Below are positions 1-6,345 of a DNA stretch of 8,749 nucleotides, in pieces. The notes under the pieces were generated by a model. That model was not told the DNA's origin and ran no database searches. It saw nothing but the letters and a program-made list of their open reading frames with translations. Each line of letters begins with the position of its first letter. The stretch's first letter is position 1. The stretch comes from Patescibacteria group bacterium. Lineage in GTDB: Bacteria > Patescibacteria > Paceibacteria > Paceibacterales > UBA10102. The DNA lies in NCBI GenBank assembly GCA_024239055.1, contig JANBVJ010000012.1, positions 1 to 8,749 on the forward strand, in the 5' to 3' direction. The position numbers and the translations under genes are program-made.

Positions 1-2
1 TA

Positions 3-2279
3 AAAGCAGAAGACTCAAGACCTGCTATATACAGACATAAAGATTTTGCCGCTGATCATGGTGATTATGGTGATTATATGACTGCTGGTTTTGGAGTAAT
101 AACAGATAGAATACAGGCTTTCGAAACAGATGGCTTTCAACTAGGGACATCTAATGTAGTAAACAATGATACAACTATATATAATTATGTAGCTATGAAA
201 TCTAATACTACTATGTTTCAGCAGGGACAATTTGCTGGCACTGGTCTTGATAACAAGAACATAAGTGGAGTTGGATTTCGACCCAATTTTGTCATTGTTA
301 AAAACTCAACACCAGGTGGTTCTCCAAACTTTTTTACGTTAGAAGGTATTTTTGTTACTGACACTACTGCTGCTACTAAATCACATCAGTTTGGGTCAAC
401 TAACAATTTAACAGATAGAATACAGGAAATACAAACAGATGGATTTCAAGTGGGTACTGATGACACTGTAAACAAAGATACAGAAACTATTTATTGGATG
501 GCGTGGAAGTCAACGTATGTTTCTCAACCATTGACAGACTCGTTATCTGTAGCCGAAAATAATAAAAAGACTCCAACTAGAATTGATACTGATAGTCTGC
601 AATTGAGCGAGTCTAATTTCTCTTCTTATGTTAAAAATGCGTTAGCTTCTATAAATCTGTCTATTACAAATAAAAGTGATATTGGTAGAAGTGATACTGA
701 TTCTTTATCTATGACAGAGAACATAGAACTTATATCTGTATATCAGCGGGCTCTATCAGAGGCACTTTCTTTTACTGAGAATTTCAAAAAAGAAACAATA
801 TTGAAGAAACTGAATAGTATTTCTGTAGGTGAAACACAAATCAAAGAAATCGAAAAAACGTCTACAGATATTGCGTCTTTAATTGATACTGTCTCATTGG
901 GTTCAGCAATAGAAAAAAGCGATGTCGTATCCCTTGCAGAATTAATACTAAAAGAAGCAAAACTAAGTTTCACAGAATCACTTAATTTAGCAGAAACCCT
1001 ACTAGTCACGTCTACTTTTGAGAAAAATGTCGCAGAAATACTTACTATTCTAGAAACACTTCAAACAGAGAATACTTTTAGAAGAGCTCTATTTGAAACA
1101 CTAAACATATTAGAGATTCTAGAAAAAGAAATACAGAAAATATTCACTAATACTATAACAACTTCCGAAGATAGAGTCTTTGAAATAAATGTACTGAATA
1201 CAGAAAACTTAGCATTATCAGAATTTTTAACACACACAATTGGACTAACGAAAGAAGAATCTGTAGCACTTATAGAAATTTCTAATAGAGAAAGCATAAT
1301 AGAAAGACAATTTTCCGAAACGCTTCAAATCGCTGAAGTTGTTTCCTTTGTTTCTGTCTTTGAGAAAAATTTTATTAAGAACTTAATAATTACTGAAGTG
1401 CTTTCTAAAGAAGCAGAAATACCAATATTAGATAGTGTAGCAATAGTTGATAATTTCGTATCAGAATCTGGTACTGACGTCGATCCGGTAGAAAATATCA
1501 GCATCGCAGAAAAACTTTCATTTGTTTCTAATATTTCTAAAGAAGAATCTTTGTCTCTTGTCGAGACATTGTCTAAAGAATTTTCTGCAGAAAGAACACT
1601 TGTTGAAAGTTTAAATATTATAGAGCAAATCACTAAAGACTCTTCATATAGTAGAACAGAATCTCTACCTATTTCAGAAGAAATCAAAAAGAGTTATGGA
1701 GTGGTATTTATAGATACAGTAATAGCAACCGAAGTGTTCAAGAAATTCATAGGTTTGACAAATACTGATTCTCTTGTTATCTCTGAAAATCTACTGAAAG
1801 ATATAAGTCTTCTATCTTTTGCAGAATCAGTAGAGATAGCAGAAAGCTCTTCAATTATACGTGGTAGAAACGAAGCACCAGTCGATCAAATAGCAATCGC
1901 AGAAGAATTAGACGCTGTTAGAACGTTTAATAAAGATCTCTTAGACGCTATAGCATTACTGGATAACATGGAAATCAGTACAGAAAAAAGAAAAGATGTA
2001 ACAATTATCATAACAGATCAAACAGTACCAGGTTTTGGTACAACGCGTACTGATGAATTTAGCATTAGCGAAGAGTTTTCAAGAAACGTTTTTATAGGTA
2101 TAATAGAACTAGAGGGGATAGCAGAAACTTTAGTAAAAGATTACGGCTTAACAGTCATCGATTCTTTGGCAATAACTGAACAAATCAAAGAATCTGGTCA
2201 AGTAGAACCTCTCAAACGCAAGACATATTTGTTCACGAAAGGTAATAAATCATATTTATTCCATCGTATAAGAAGATAA
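3..2279 (+). CDS. Repeat-rich virion fibre/adhesin, 5'-partial
   Basis: The frame is open from the first full codon at 3, so the ATG at 78 is probably internal and the gene starts upstream; 758 residues are visible. Residues are numbered from the codon at 78. The N-terminal part holds two copies of a lectin-like domain common in phage tail and appendage proteins (GVGFRPNFVIVKN motif, then TDGFQ-GT and a WMAWKS-type ending). The first copy is cut by the window edge and ends near residue 42; the second spans about 46-145. Residues about 153-706 are some 25-28 degenerate repeats of 18-21 residues with a [DE]-S-[LIV]-x-[ILV]-x-E core. The end is basic (about 25 residues, with YLF twice). No enzyme motif or membrane segment is seen. 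I infer an elongated surface fibre that binds host or glycans. Location upstream of the connector genes could mean a neck or capsid fibre rather than a tail-tip fibre. The fibre role is inferred; the repeats are seen directly. Confidence 0.75.
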   Translation, partial: KAEDSRPAIYRHKDFAADHGDYGDYMTAGFGVITDRIQAFETDGFQLGTSNVVNNDTTIYNYVAMKSNTTMFQQGQFAGTGLDNKNISGVGFRPNFVIVKNSTPGGSPNFFTLEGIFVTDTTAATKSHQFGSTNNLTDRIQEIQTDGFQVGTDDTVNKDTETIYWMAWKSTYVSQPLTDSLSVAENNKKTPTRIDTDSLQLSESNFSSYVKNALASINLSITNKSDIGRSDTDSLSMTENIELISVYQRALSEALSFTENFKKETILKKLNSISVGETQIKEIEKTSTDIASLIDTVSLGSAIEKSDVVSLAELILKEAKLSFTESLNLAETLLVTSTFEKNVAEILTILETLQTENTFRRALFETLNILEILEKEIQKIFTNTITTSEDRVFEINVLNTENLALSEFLTHTIGLTKEESVALIEISNRESIIERQFSETLQIAEVVSFVSVFEKNFIKNLIITEVLSKEAEIPILDSVAIVDNFVSESGTDVDPVENISIAEKLSFVSNISKEESLSLVETLSKEFSAERTLVESLNIIEQITKDSSYSRTESLPISEEIKKSYGVVFIDTVIATEVFKKFIGLTNTDSLVISENLLKDISLLSFAESVEIAESSSIIRGRNEAPVDQIAIAEELDAVRTFNKDLLDAIALLDNMEISTEKRKDVTIIITDQTVPGFGTTRTDEFSISEEFSRNVFIGIIELEGIAETLVKDYGLTVIDSLAITEQIKESGQVEPLKRKTYLFTKGNKSYLFHRIRR
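101..117 (+). repeat. 17-base direct repeat, copy 1 (lectin-like domain 1)
   Basis: AACAGATAGAATACAGG occurs here and again at 410-426, 309 bases (103 codons) downstream and in the same frame. Both copies encode TDRIQ at the same place of the duplicated domain. The following bases are also similar and encode TDGFQ-GT in both copies. It marks an internal domain duplication, not a mobile element. Confidence 0.85.
410..426 (+). repeat. 17-base direct repeat, copy 2 (lectin-like domain 2)
   Basis: Second copy of the 17-base match at 101-117, lying in the second lectin-like domain and encoding the same TDRIQ stretch in the same frame. Confidence 0.85.
534..2195 (+). repeat. Protein-level tandem repeats, about 20 residues each
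   Basis: The translated sequence repeats a short core about every 18-21 codons, for example TDSLSVAEN, TDSLSMTEN, TESLNLAET, SETLQIAEV, EESLSLVET, VESLNIIEQ, TDSLVISEN, AESVEIAES and IDSLAITEQ. Between cores lie variable stretches rich in Lys, Ser, Phe and Val. The DNA of the units has diverged so far that no clean nucleotide tandem repeat remains. This suggests an old expansion kept for its protein shape. Similar Asp-Ser-Leu/Val-Ser-type repeats are known in surface proteins of marine archaea and in uncultured marine viruses, but I cannot assign a family. Confidence 0.8.
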
Positions 2280-2286
2280 TTTATAT

Positions 2287-3288
2287 ATGCAAATACTTAT
2301 AGCACCATTAGAAGATATAGTATTAGGTGAAAAAACATTCTTTTCAGCTGACGAAGCGATTGGTCAGACTGTTATTTCTGTTGAAAATAACCAGGGCTTA
2401 GCAGCAAATGATTATGTTATATTAGGAATTATCGGAAACGAAATGGCAGAGTTACTTAAGATTGATTCTGTTAATGTGAATGGTAAAGAAATAACTCTTT
2501 CATCAGCTACATTGCACGAACATCTACGTGGTGCAGTAATACAAAAAATAAGATATAATCAACGTAAGTTTTATAGAAGCACCTCAGAATCGGGCACTTT
2601 CACCCATCTTTCGACAGAAGGTTCTCCGGTTGATATAGAAGTAGATAATCCAGAAGGCACTGAATTCGAAGATTCAACAGGTTCATCTACATCATGGTAC
2701 AAAGCAACATATTTTAATTCGACAACATCTAATGAATCTTCTACAGATGACGCTGTCGCAGTACAGGCGGGAGACGCTGAACACTATACTTCAATATTTA
2801 AAATTAAAGAAGAAGCGGGTTTTAAAAACAATCCACATATTGGTATTGAGATAGTTGATAGATATAGAACAGAAGCTGAAGCTCAAGCAGATGGAGCTGT
2901 AGTTGGTAAATACCAGCTTCCATTTTCATCACAACCCAAAATATTTCAACAAATTGTTACCCTTTTATCAGCGGGTTTGCTACTTTCGAAAGAATATGGT
3001 ATGGAAGCAGATGTTGAAATATCTAAGACAGGACAACGTAAAATAGAAAGAGCAGAAGATCTATTACAAAAAATACGCGATGATAAATTGCTATTAATTG
3101 GTGAAGATGGTACAGAATTATCAAAAAGAACAGACGTCATGGCATCAAGTAGTAATGTGTTCGATGCAGATGTAGCAGACAAAGGCGAGATGTTTAATTT
3201 GGGTGATGAACACTTCAAACTGACAGACCCAACAGACGCACTGGCTGATTCAAGACGTAAGACAACAACAGCCACAGGTTTTAAATAA
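2287..3288 (+). CDS. Composite head-tail connector (neck) protein, DUF1320/Mu gp36-like C-terminus
   Basis: 333 residues, probably in three parts. Residues about 20-95 look like a beta-rich domain (GQTVISVENNQGLAANDYVI, then GNEMAELLKID). Residues about 92-158 resemble a fibronectin-III-like unit (FYRSTSESGTF, later WYKATYFNSTT). Residues about 165-280 are helical and fit the DUF1320 / Mu gp36 connector group: DRYRTEAEAQADG, KYQLPF, a hydrophobic helix (QQIVTLLSAGLLL), and a Lys/Arg-rich helix followed by a loop with LLLIGEDGTEL. That group forms the ring joining portal to tail. Placement just before a gpG-type morphogenesis gene and a terminator candidate agrees. The start lies 7 bases after the previous stop, with no good ribosome binding site. 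The extra N-terminal domains are unusual for a connector and may project from the neck. The domain calls are by eye; the connector role is moderately sure. Confidence 0.6.
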   Translation: MQILIAPLEDIVLGEKTFFSADEAIGQTVISVENNQGLAANDYVILGIIGNEMAELLKIDSVNVNGKEITLSSATLHEHLRGAVIQKIRYNQRKFYRSTSESGTFTHLSTEGSPVDIEVDNPEGTEFEDSTGSSTSWYKATYFNSTTSNESSTDDAVAVQAGDAEHYTSIFKIKEEAGFKNNPHIGIEIVDRYRTEAEAQADGAVVGKYQLPFSSQPKIFQQIVTLLSAGLLLSKEYGMEADVEISKTGQRKIERAEDLLQKIRDDKLLLIGEDGTELSKRTDVMASSSNVFDADVADKGEMFNLGDEHFKLTDPTDALADSRRKTTTATGFK

Positions 3289-3294
3289 AATATT

Positions 3295-3804
3295 ATGCCA
3301 GCAAATATTAAAATAACAGTAAGAGGTGCAAAACAAACATCTGGTGTTCTAAGAAAAATATCTACAGAATTTAAAAATACAGCTGTACCGTTAGATAGAT
3401 CTTCTAAAAAATATTTGAACGCAATTTCTGCTAACTACAGAGACGAAGGACGGACATTCGGTGAAGCATGGGCACCATTAAGTGCAGCAACTATAGCAAT
3501 TAAAACGGCTTTGAAAAAACAGGGTAAAGCAATAGCAATTAAAAAACCATTAGTCAGAACGGGGTTGATGAGAAGAAGTTTTGGTTTTGAATTAGCAGGT
3601 CTTAATTTTTCGAGAATATTTAACACTCAAACATATGCACAAATACATCAAGAAGGAGGGGCTGCTGATTTCAATGGTCGTAAAGTCACAATCCCAAAGA
3701 GAGTCCTAGCAGCAGTTGATACTGCTAGAATAAATATGGTTGGAGTAACGTTCGAAAACTGGATACAGGAACTAATTACCAAACATAAAGCAGGTAAAAG
3801 ATAA
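3295..3804 (+). CDS. Phage virion morphogenesis protein (gpG / HK97 gp10 / Phage_tail_S type)
   Basis: 169 residues, the usual size of this head-tail joining family. The family pattern is visible: a basic N-terminal helix region, GEAWAPLSAATIAIK (matching the usual F-x-x-W-x-P-L-x-x-x-T), then LVRTGLMRRSFGF (the usual LV-x-TG-x-L-x-x-S), then YAQIHQEGG, and a short basic segment RKVTIPKRVLA where family members often have RP-(F/W)-L. A C-terminal helix ends in a basic tail. Such proteins act in head completion and tail attachment. It starts 6 bases after the connector gene, and its stop shares one base with the next start (TAATG, 3802-3806), so coupled translation is likely. No Shine-Dalgarno sequence is seen before the ATG. 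Confidence 0.75.
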   Translation: MPANIKITVRGAKQTSGVLRKISTEFKNTAVPLDRSSKKYLNAISANYRDEGRTFGEAWAPLSAATIAIKTALKKQGKAIAIKKPLVRTGLMRRSFGFELAGLNFSRIFNTQTYAQIHQEGGAADFNGRKVTIPKRVLAAVDTARINMVGVTFENWIQELITKHKAGKR

Positions 3805-4274
3805 TGAAAAAATCAATAAATCTTTTGAAGATACAGCTACAAGCAGAAATGGAAGGAAAAGTAAAAGCTTTCTATGTTGGAGATCCTTGGATAATTCCAT
3901 CTTCTCTACTTCCGTGTATAATGTTAAATCCCATAAAAACAGAAACAAATATATTAGATAATCAGAGGGATTCGCACATACATCACATAGAAGTATCTTT
4001 AATTGTTGACGCTAGACAATATTTTGATGCTACACCAGAAAAAATGGTCGGCACAGAATTTCTAATGGAAACAATGGAAGGTGAAGATTCTGCAGGTAGC
4101 ATAGATACTCCAACGATACTTGGTATCTTAAGAAGAAATCTTGATTTAGGGTCGAACAGAACGATTCAAAATATATCAACGATCGATTATACTGTGAGAA
4201 GAAGAACTGAAGAATTAATTACACTTGAATCAGTAGCAGCATTACAAATAGAGTATATAATTAATAGAGCTTAA
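3804..4274 (+). CDS. Probable tail terminator/completion protein
   Basis: 156 residues. I do not recognise a clear family motif; the call rests mainly on size and on position between the gpG-type gene and the tail tube gene, where tailed viruses commonly encode the ring that ends tail growth and docks to the head. The layout fits: an N-terminal helix (INLLKIQLQAEMEG), then strands (LLPCIMLNPIKTET; HHIEVSLIVDARQYF), a central acidic loop (METMEGEDSAGS) and a strand-rich C-terminus (IDYTVRR, then LQIEYIINRA). The pattern 'I-x-V-x-L-I-V-x-A-R' followed by a late strand of the form L-x-I-E-Y is typical of minor tail terminator folds, but it is not diagnostic. Its start overlaps the previous stop by one base. 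Confidence 0.55.
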   Translation: MKKSINLLKIQLQAEMEGKVKAFYVGDPWIIPSSLLPCIMLNPIKTETNILDNQRDSHIHHIEVSLIVDARQYFDATPEKMVGTEFLMETMEGEDSAGSIDTPTILGILRRNLDLGSNRTIQNISTIDYTVRRRTEELITLESVAALQIEYIINRA

Positions 4275-4278
4275 CATT

Positions 4279-4461
4279 ATGGGACAATTTAGATGCAGGA
4301 AATGCAGACAATTGCAATTCAAACATAAAGTGAAAGGACAAAGAGTTGAAATAGAAGTCAAATGCTATGCGTGTAATCATTTCAACTATTTTACAGTTTG
4401 GCTCTCTAAAATATTAGGAGAGATTAAAGGTAAACACAAACATGAAAAAAGTAATAAATAA
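4279..4461 (+). CDS. Com-like small zinc-finger protein
   Basis: 60 residues with two CxxC pairs (Cys6/Cys9 and Cys29/Cys32, 19 residues apart), a four-cysteine zinc site. The context 'F-R-C-x-K-C-x-x-L-x-F-K ... V-E-I-E-V-K-C-x-x-C' closely resembles Mu Com, which binds mom mRNA and opens its translation start. The C-terminal half has an aromatic/hydrophobic stretch (NYFTVWLSKILGEI) and a Lys/His-rich basic tail. From the family, RNA binding is likely; what it binds here is unknown. It sits 4 bases after the terminator candidate and its last 20 bases overlap the next gene in another frame. No mom-like gene is in the window, so a role in regulating a neighbouring structural gene is possible but unproven. 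It could also be a plain structural zinc ribbon. Confidence 0.65.
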   Translation: MGQFRCRKCRQLQFKHKVKGQRVEIEVKCYACNHFNYFTVWLSKILGEIKGKHKHEKSNK

Positions 4462-4684
4462 CAATAGATCTCGGTTGGTCTTCCCAAAGTATGATTTAGT
4501 AATAGAGCCAGATGAAATCAAGGAAGTGACAGAAGAACAATTTGAAGGTATTTTAGGAAATGCCTCAATTGAAGAAGTGTTGCATGAAAGTTTGAAGATA
4601 GAAGAAAAAGAAAAGAAAGAACAAAAGACTACGGAAGACAAATCGTTTAATCATAACAAAGGTCGAAAAAAGAAAAATTATTAA
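4442..4684 (+). CDS. Small Lys/Glu-rich protein of unknown function
   Basis: 80 residues, not recognised. Residues 1-45 look folded (RLVFPKYDLVIEPDEIKEVT followed by EEQFEGIL). The pattern 'strand - P-x-E - x-V-T-x-E-x-F/L' is reminiscent of small phage proteins found just upstream of tail sheath or tube genes, such as the Mu gp38 position, but homology is not shown. Residues about 48-80 are highly charged (KIEEKEKKEQK, then a GRKKKNY end) and likely disordered. The start overlaps the Com-like gene by 20 bases. AAAGGT at 4429-4434, 7-12 bases upstream, is one of the few possible ribosome binding sites in the window. Position suggests a tail assembly accessory role. Confidence 0.6.
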   Translation: MKKVINNNRSRLVFPKYDLVIEPDEIKEVTEEQFEGILGNASIEEVLHESLKIEEKEKKEQKTTEDKSFNHNKGRKKKNY

Positions 4685-4707
4685 TCATTAATTATTAAGT
4701 AACTAGT

Positions 4708-5706
4708 ATGACAGTAAAACTAGGTAGAGAACCATTTTTAGGTGTCGGTATTGAATCAACAGCGGGTACTGCAGTAGCAGCATCCAAGTATCTTCCGTTT
4801 GTGACTTGTACTATACGAGGTATGCAGGAACCAATAGCAGATGAAGCAGCAAAAGGAGTCAGAGAAAAAGTATGGGGCGCAATAACAGGACAAAAACATG
4901 GAGAGGGAGACGTAGAAATATATGCAGACGTAGAAAATGCAGCTCTTCTTCTTTATCCAGCTCTTGGTAGTATTTCTTCAGGCACAGCATCTGGAGAAGC
5001 TTCAGTATATGAGCACACGATAACAAGAAAGGCAAGCAACCCGCCAAAGACAGTAACTCTAATTTACAACGATACACAAGACACTAGAAAATATCCTTAC
5101 TCTACAATAAACAACTTAGAACTAAACGTTGCCGATGGTCTTGCAACAATTTCTGCTAACTTTATGTCTAAATTCCCTTCGTCTGGTACTGGCTCACAAG
5201 CCATAACAGAAGAAAGAGTACTAGCTTTCAAAGACTACACAGTCAAGTTTGGAAGTGGTGCTACAGGAACAGCGGCATTAACAGACGCAGATGGAGCAAG
5301 TGTTACAGCAATAAGTAGTTTTACATTGCGAATTAATAATAATGCTGAGGTACAGTACCTTAGTGGCGATAATGATGCAGCTCAGATTTCAATGGGTCAA
5401 TTAGAAATAGACGGTGAATTCGTTCTATTCTACGAAAGCACAGCTGATAGAGTTCATTATGAAACATTGCTAGACGGATCAAATGCAGTAAGAGCAATGG
5501 TTATTTCGTTCACTGGGGATAGTATTGGTAGCGCTGAGACAGAAGAGATACAAATTAGAATACCTAACTTCCACTTAAGTGAAAGAGGTGTGGACACAGC
5601 TACAGCTGGATTTATTACAGAAAACCCTACATTCGTTGCACAATACGATCCAACTGAAACCAAAAGCATTGAAATTATAATAACTAACCAAACGGCTAGT
5701 TACTAA
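4708..5706 (+). CDS. Major tail tube protein (Phage_tube_2-like)
   Basis: 332 residues. The N-terminus shows the hallmark of this tube-protein group: GVGIESTAGTAVAASKYLPF (an 'E-x-x-x-G-T' motif followed by a 'Y-L-P' strand). Next comes GEGDVEIYADVENAALLLYP, matching the usual conserved strand-helix segment before 'LG'. Most of the rest alternates hydrophobic and polar residues as in a beta sandwich, with a likely second tube-like half (SSFTLRINNNAEVQYLSGD to RIPNFHLSERGVD, residues about 205-295). This protein stacks into the tube that encloses the tape measure protein and carries DNA. No sheath gene is adjacent, which argues for a non-contractile tail. It lies directly before the chaperone pair, the standard order. 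The 23-base gap upstream is very AT-rich and has no ribosome binding site. Confidence 0.75.
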   Translation: MTVKLGREPFLGVGIESTAGTAVAASKYLPFVTCTIRGMQEPIADEAAKGVREKVWGAITGQKHGEGDVEIYADVENAALLLYPALGSISSGTASGEASVYEHTITRKASNPPKTVTLIYNDTQDTRKYPYSTINNLELNVADGLATISANFMSKFPSSGTGSQAITEERVLAFKDYTVKFGSGATGTAALTDADGASVTAISSFTLRINNNAEVQYLSGDNDAAQISMGQLEIDGEFVLFYESTADRVHYETLLDGSNAVRAMVISFTGDSIGSAETEEIQIRIPNFHLSERGVDTATAGFITENPTFVAQYDPTETKSIEIIITNQTASY

Positions 5707-5716
5707 TCGCGATCGA

Positions 5717-5738
5717 GACAGGTAAAAATACCAATGTC
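5717..5738 (+). promoter_or_regulatory. RNA hairpin A in the tube-chaperone gap
   Basis: GACA-GGTA (5717-5724) can pair with TACC (5729-5732) and TGTC (5735-5738), with an AAAA loop and a two-base bulge. It is in the only substantial gap of the window. No function is shown; it may affect mRNA stability after the highly expressed tube gene. Confidence 0.35.
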
Positions 5739-5749
5739 CAATTCGTATT

Positions 5750-5771
5750 TGCTTTTCTCGGTCGAAAAGCA
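5750..5771 (+). promoter_or_regulatory. RNA hairpin B just before the chaperone start codon
   Basis: TGCTTTTC (5750-5757) and GAAAAGCA (5764-5771) form a perfect 8-base-pair stem with a six-base loop TCGGTC. The stem ends two bases before the ATG at 5774, so it could block ribosome access to the chaperone start. There is no T-run after it, so it does not look like an intrinsic terminator. A longer-range stem (5710-5718 with 5756-5764) would break it, so the two forms exclude each other. Confidence 0.45.
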
Positions 5772-5773
5772 CT

Positions 5774-6103
5774 ATGAAAAAAACTAAGCTATTCGACACA
5801 AGAAAAACCATAAAAATCGCACTACCCTCTTTCCCTGATTCAGAAGTAGAGCTTTGGGATGGTTTGCTAACATCTGAGTTTGAAGTATTATCAAACTTAG
5901 AGAAAGACTACGACAGAGGAATCGAAACACTTCGATTTCTTATCAAAGCGTGGTCTTTTGTTGATGAGAAAGATGAGACTTTAGATGTAACAAAAGAAAC
6001 ACTAGGCAAACTACCAGCCAGAGATTTTACTTTTATGATGGAACAAGTTGGCGATATAATGGAAACAATGACTGAAAAAAAAGAAGTGAGCTCCAAAGAG
6101 TAA
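5774..6103 (+). CDS. Tail assembly chaperone, short form (lambda gpG-like)
   Basis: 109 residues, typical for the first of the two tail assembly chaperone products. Features are an N-terminal strand region (KIALPSFPDSEVELWDGLL), then a helical core (FEVLSNLEKDYDRG, LRFLIKAWSFVDEKDE) and a charged end (TEKKEVSSKE). The combination of a strand-loop start and helices containing 'A-W-x-F-x-D-E' is common in gpG-like proteins, which coat the tape measure protein before tube assembly. Position between tube and tape measure genes is diagnostic. An A8 run near its 3' end overlaps a second frame that continues to 6345, giving a longer product. Translation start context is poor; hairpin B sits immediately upstream. 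Confidence 0.75.
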   Translation: MKKTKLFDTRKTIKIALPSFPDSEVELWDGLLTSEFEVLSNLEKDYDRGIETLRFLIKAWSFVDEKDETLDVTKETLGKLPARDFTFMMEQVGDIMETMTEKKEVSSKE

Positions 6104-6345
6104 TCGTATCTTTTAGTTCAAAGAAGGTACGCTCAGACGATCTAGGAAAATTCTTTATGCTAAGGAGCTTTTGGCAGAATTTAGGTATGACATATAATGA
6201 TATAGAAAAGTTGCCATTATACACTACAGAAATGTTAACAGAAATAATGAACTTAGAAGATAGTTTCCAGAACAGAGAGATAAGAACTAAATCAACAAAC
6301 ACACATGGCAAAAACAATTCTAATAGAATTAAAAGCAGAGGATAA
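5774..6345 (+). CDS. Tail assembly chaperone, -1 frameshift form (lambda gpG-T-like)
   Basis: Joining 5774-6082 to 6082-6345 by a -1 slip gives about 190 residues: 103 from the short form and 87 from the -1 frame. The -1 frame is closed upstream by a TGA at 6073-6075, exactly before the slippery run, and stays open to the TAA at 6343-6345. The extension contains LRSFWQNLGMTYNDIEKLPL and TTEMLTEIM, which fit the second chaperone domain ('W-x-x-L-G-x-x-x-x-D-I-x-x-L-P'). In lambda this extended product binds the tape measure protein and recruits tube subunits. It overlaps the tape measure gene by 41 bases. An alternative is separate translation from the ATG at 6157, which has AGGA nine bases upstream, but the open frame back to the slippery run favours frameshifting. 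Confidence 0.75.
6076..6082 (+). promoter_or_regulatory. Programmed -1 frameshift site, A AAA AAA
   Basis: In the chaperone frame the codons are GAA-AAA-AAA-GAA, so the heptamer A-AAA-AAA (6076-6082, within an A8 run 6075-6082) has the X-XXY-YYZ phasing for a -1 slip. The only window where the frames overlap is 6076-6103, and no other heptamer there fits. A weak downstream stem UGAGC (6087-6091) with GCUCA (6131-6135), enclosing AAAGA/UCUUU (6095-6099/6109-6113), could stimulate slipping; that part is speculative. Confidence 0.75.

Noticed and set aside
78..80. ATG at 78 as the true start of the fibre gene
   Set aside because: The frame is open back to the window edge with 25 sense codons, and the start would cut into the first copy of the duplicated domain.
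743..1687. Minus-strand open frames opposite the repeat fibre
   Set aside because: They mirror the plus-strand repeats (Ser-rich, no domain), as expected from reverse-reading of the Glu/Ser/Thr codons.
3..2279. Diversity-generating retroelement target or CRISPR-like array
   Set aside because: Repeats are only at protein level and degenerate, with no spacer pattern; no reverse transcriptase, template repeat or C-type lectin-like variable end is visible.
4685..4707. Promoter in the AT-rich 23-base gap before the tube gene
   Set aside because: The gap is AT-rich like much of the window and shows no paired promoter elements that I can support.
5750..5771. Intrinsic transcription terminator after the tube gene
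   Set aside because: The stem has no T-run after it and ends two bases before a start codon, so a leader structure is more plausible.
6157..6345. Independent 62-residue gene starting at ATG 6157
   Set aside because: The frame is open back to the slippery site at 6076, which together with gene order favours a frameshift extension; an AGGA nine bases upstream keeps the alternative possible.
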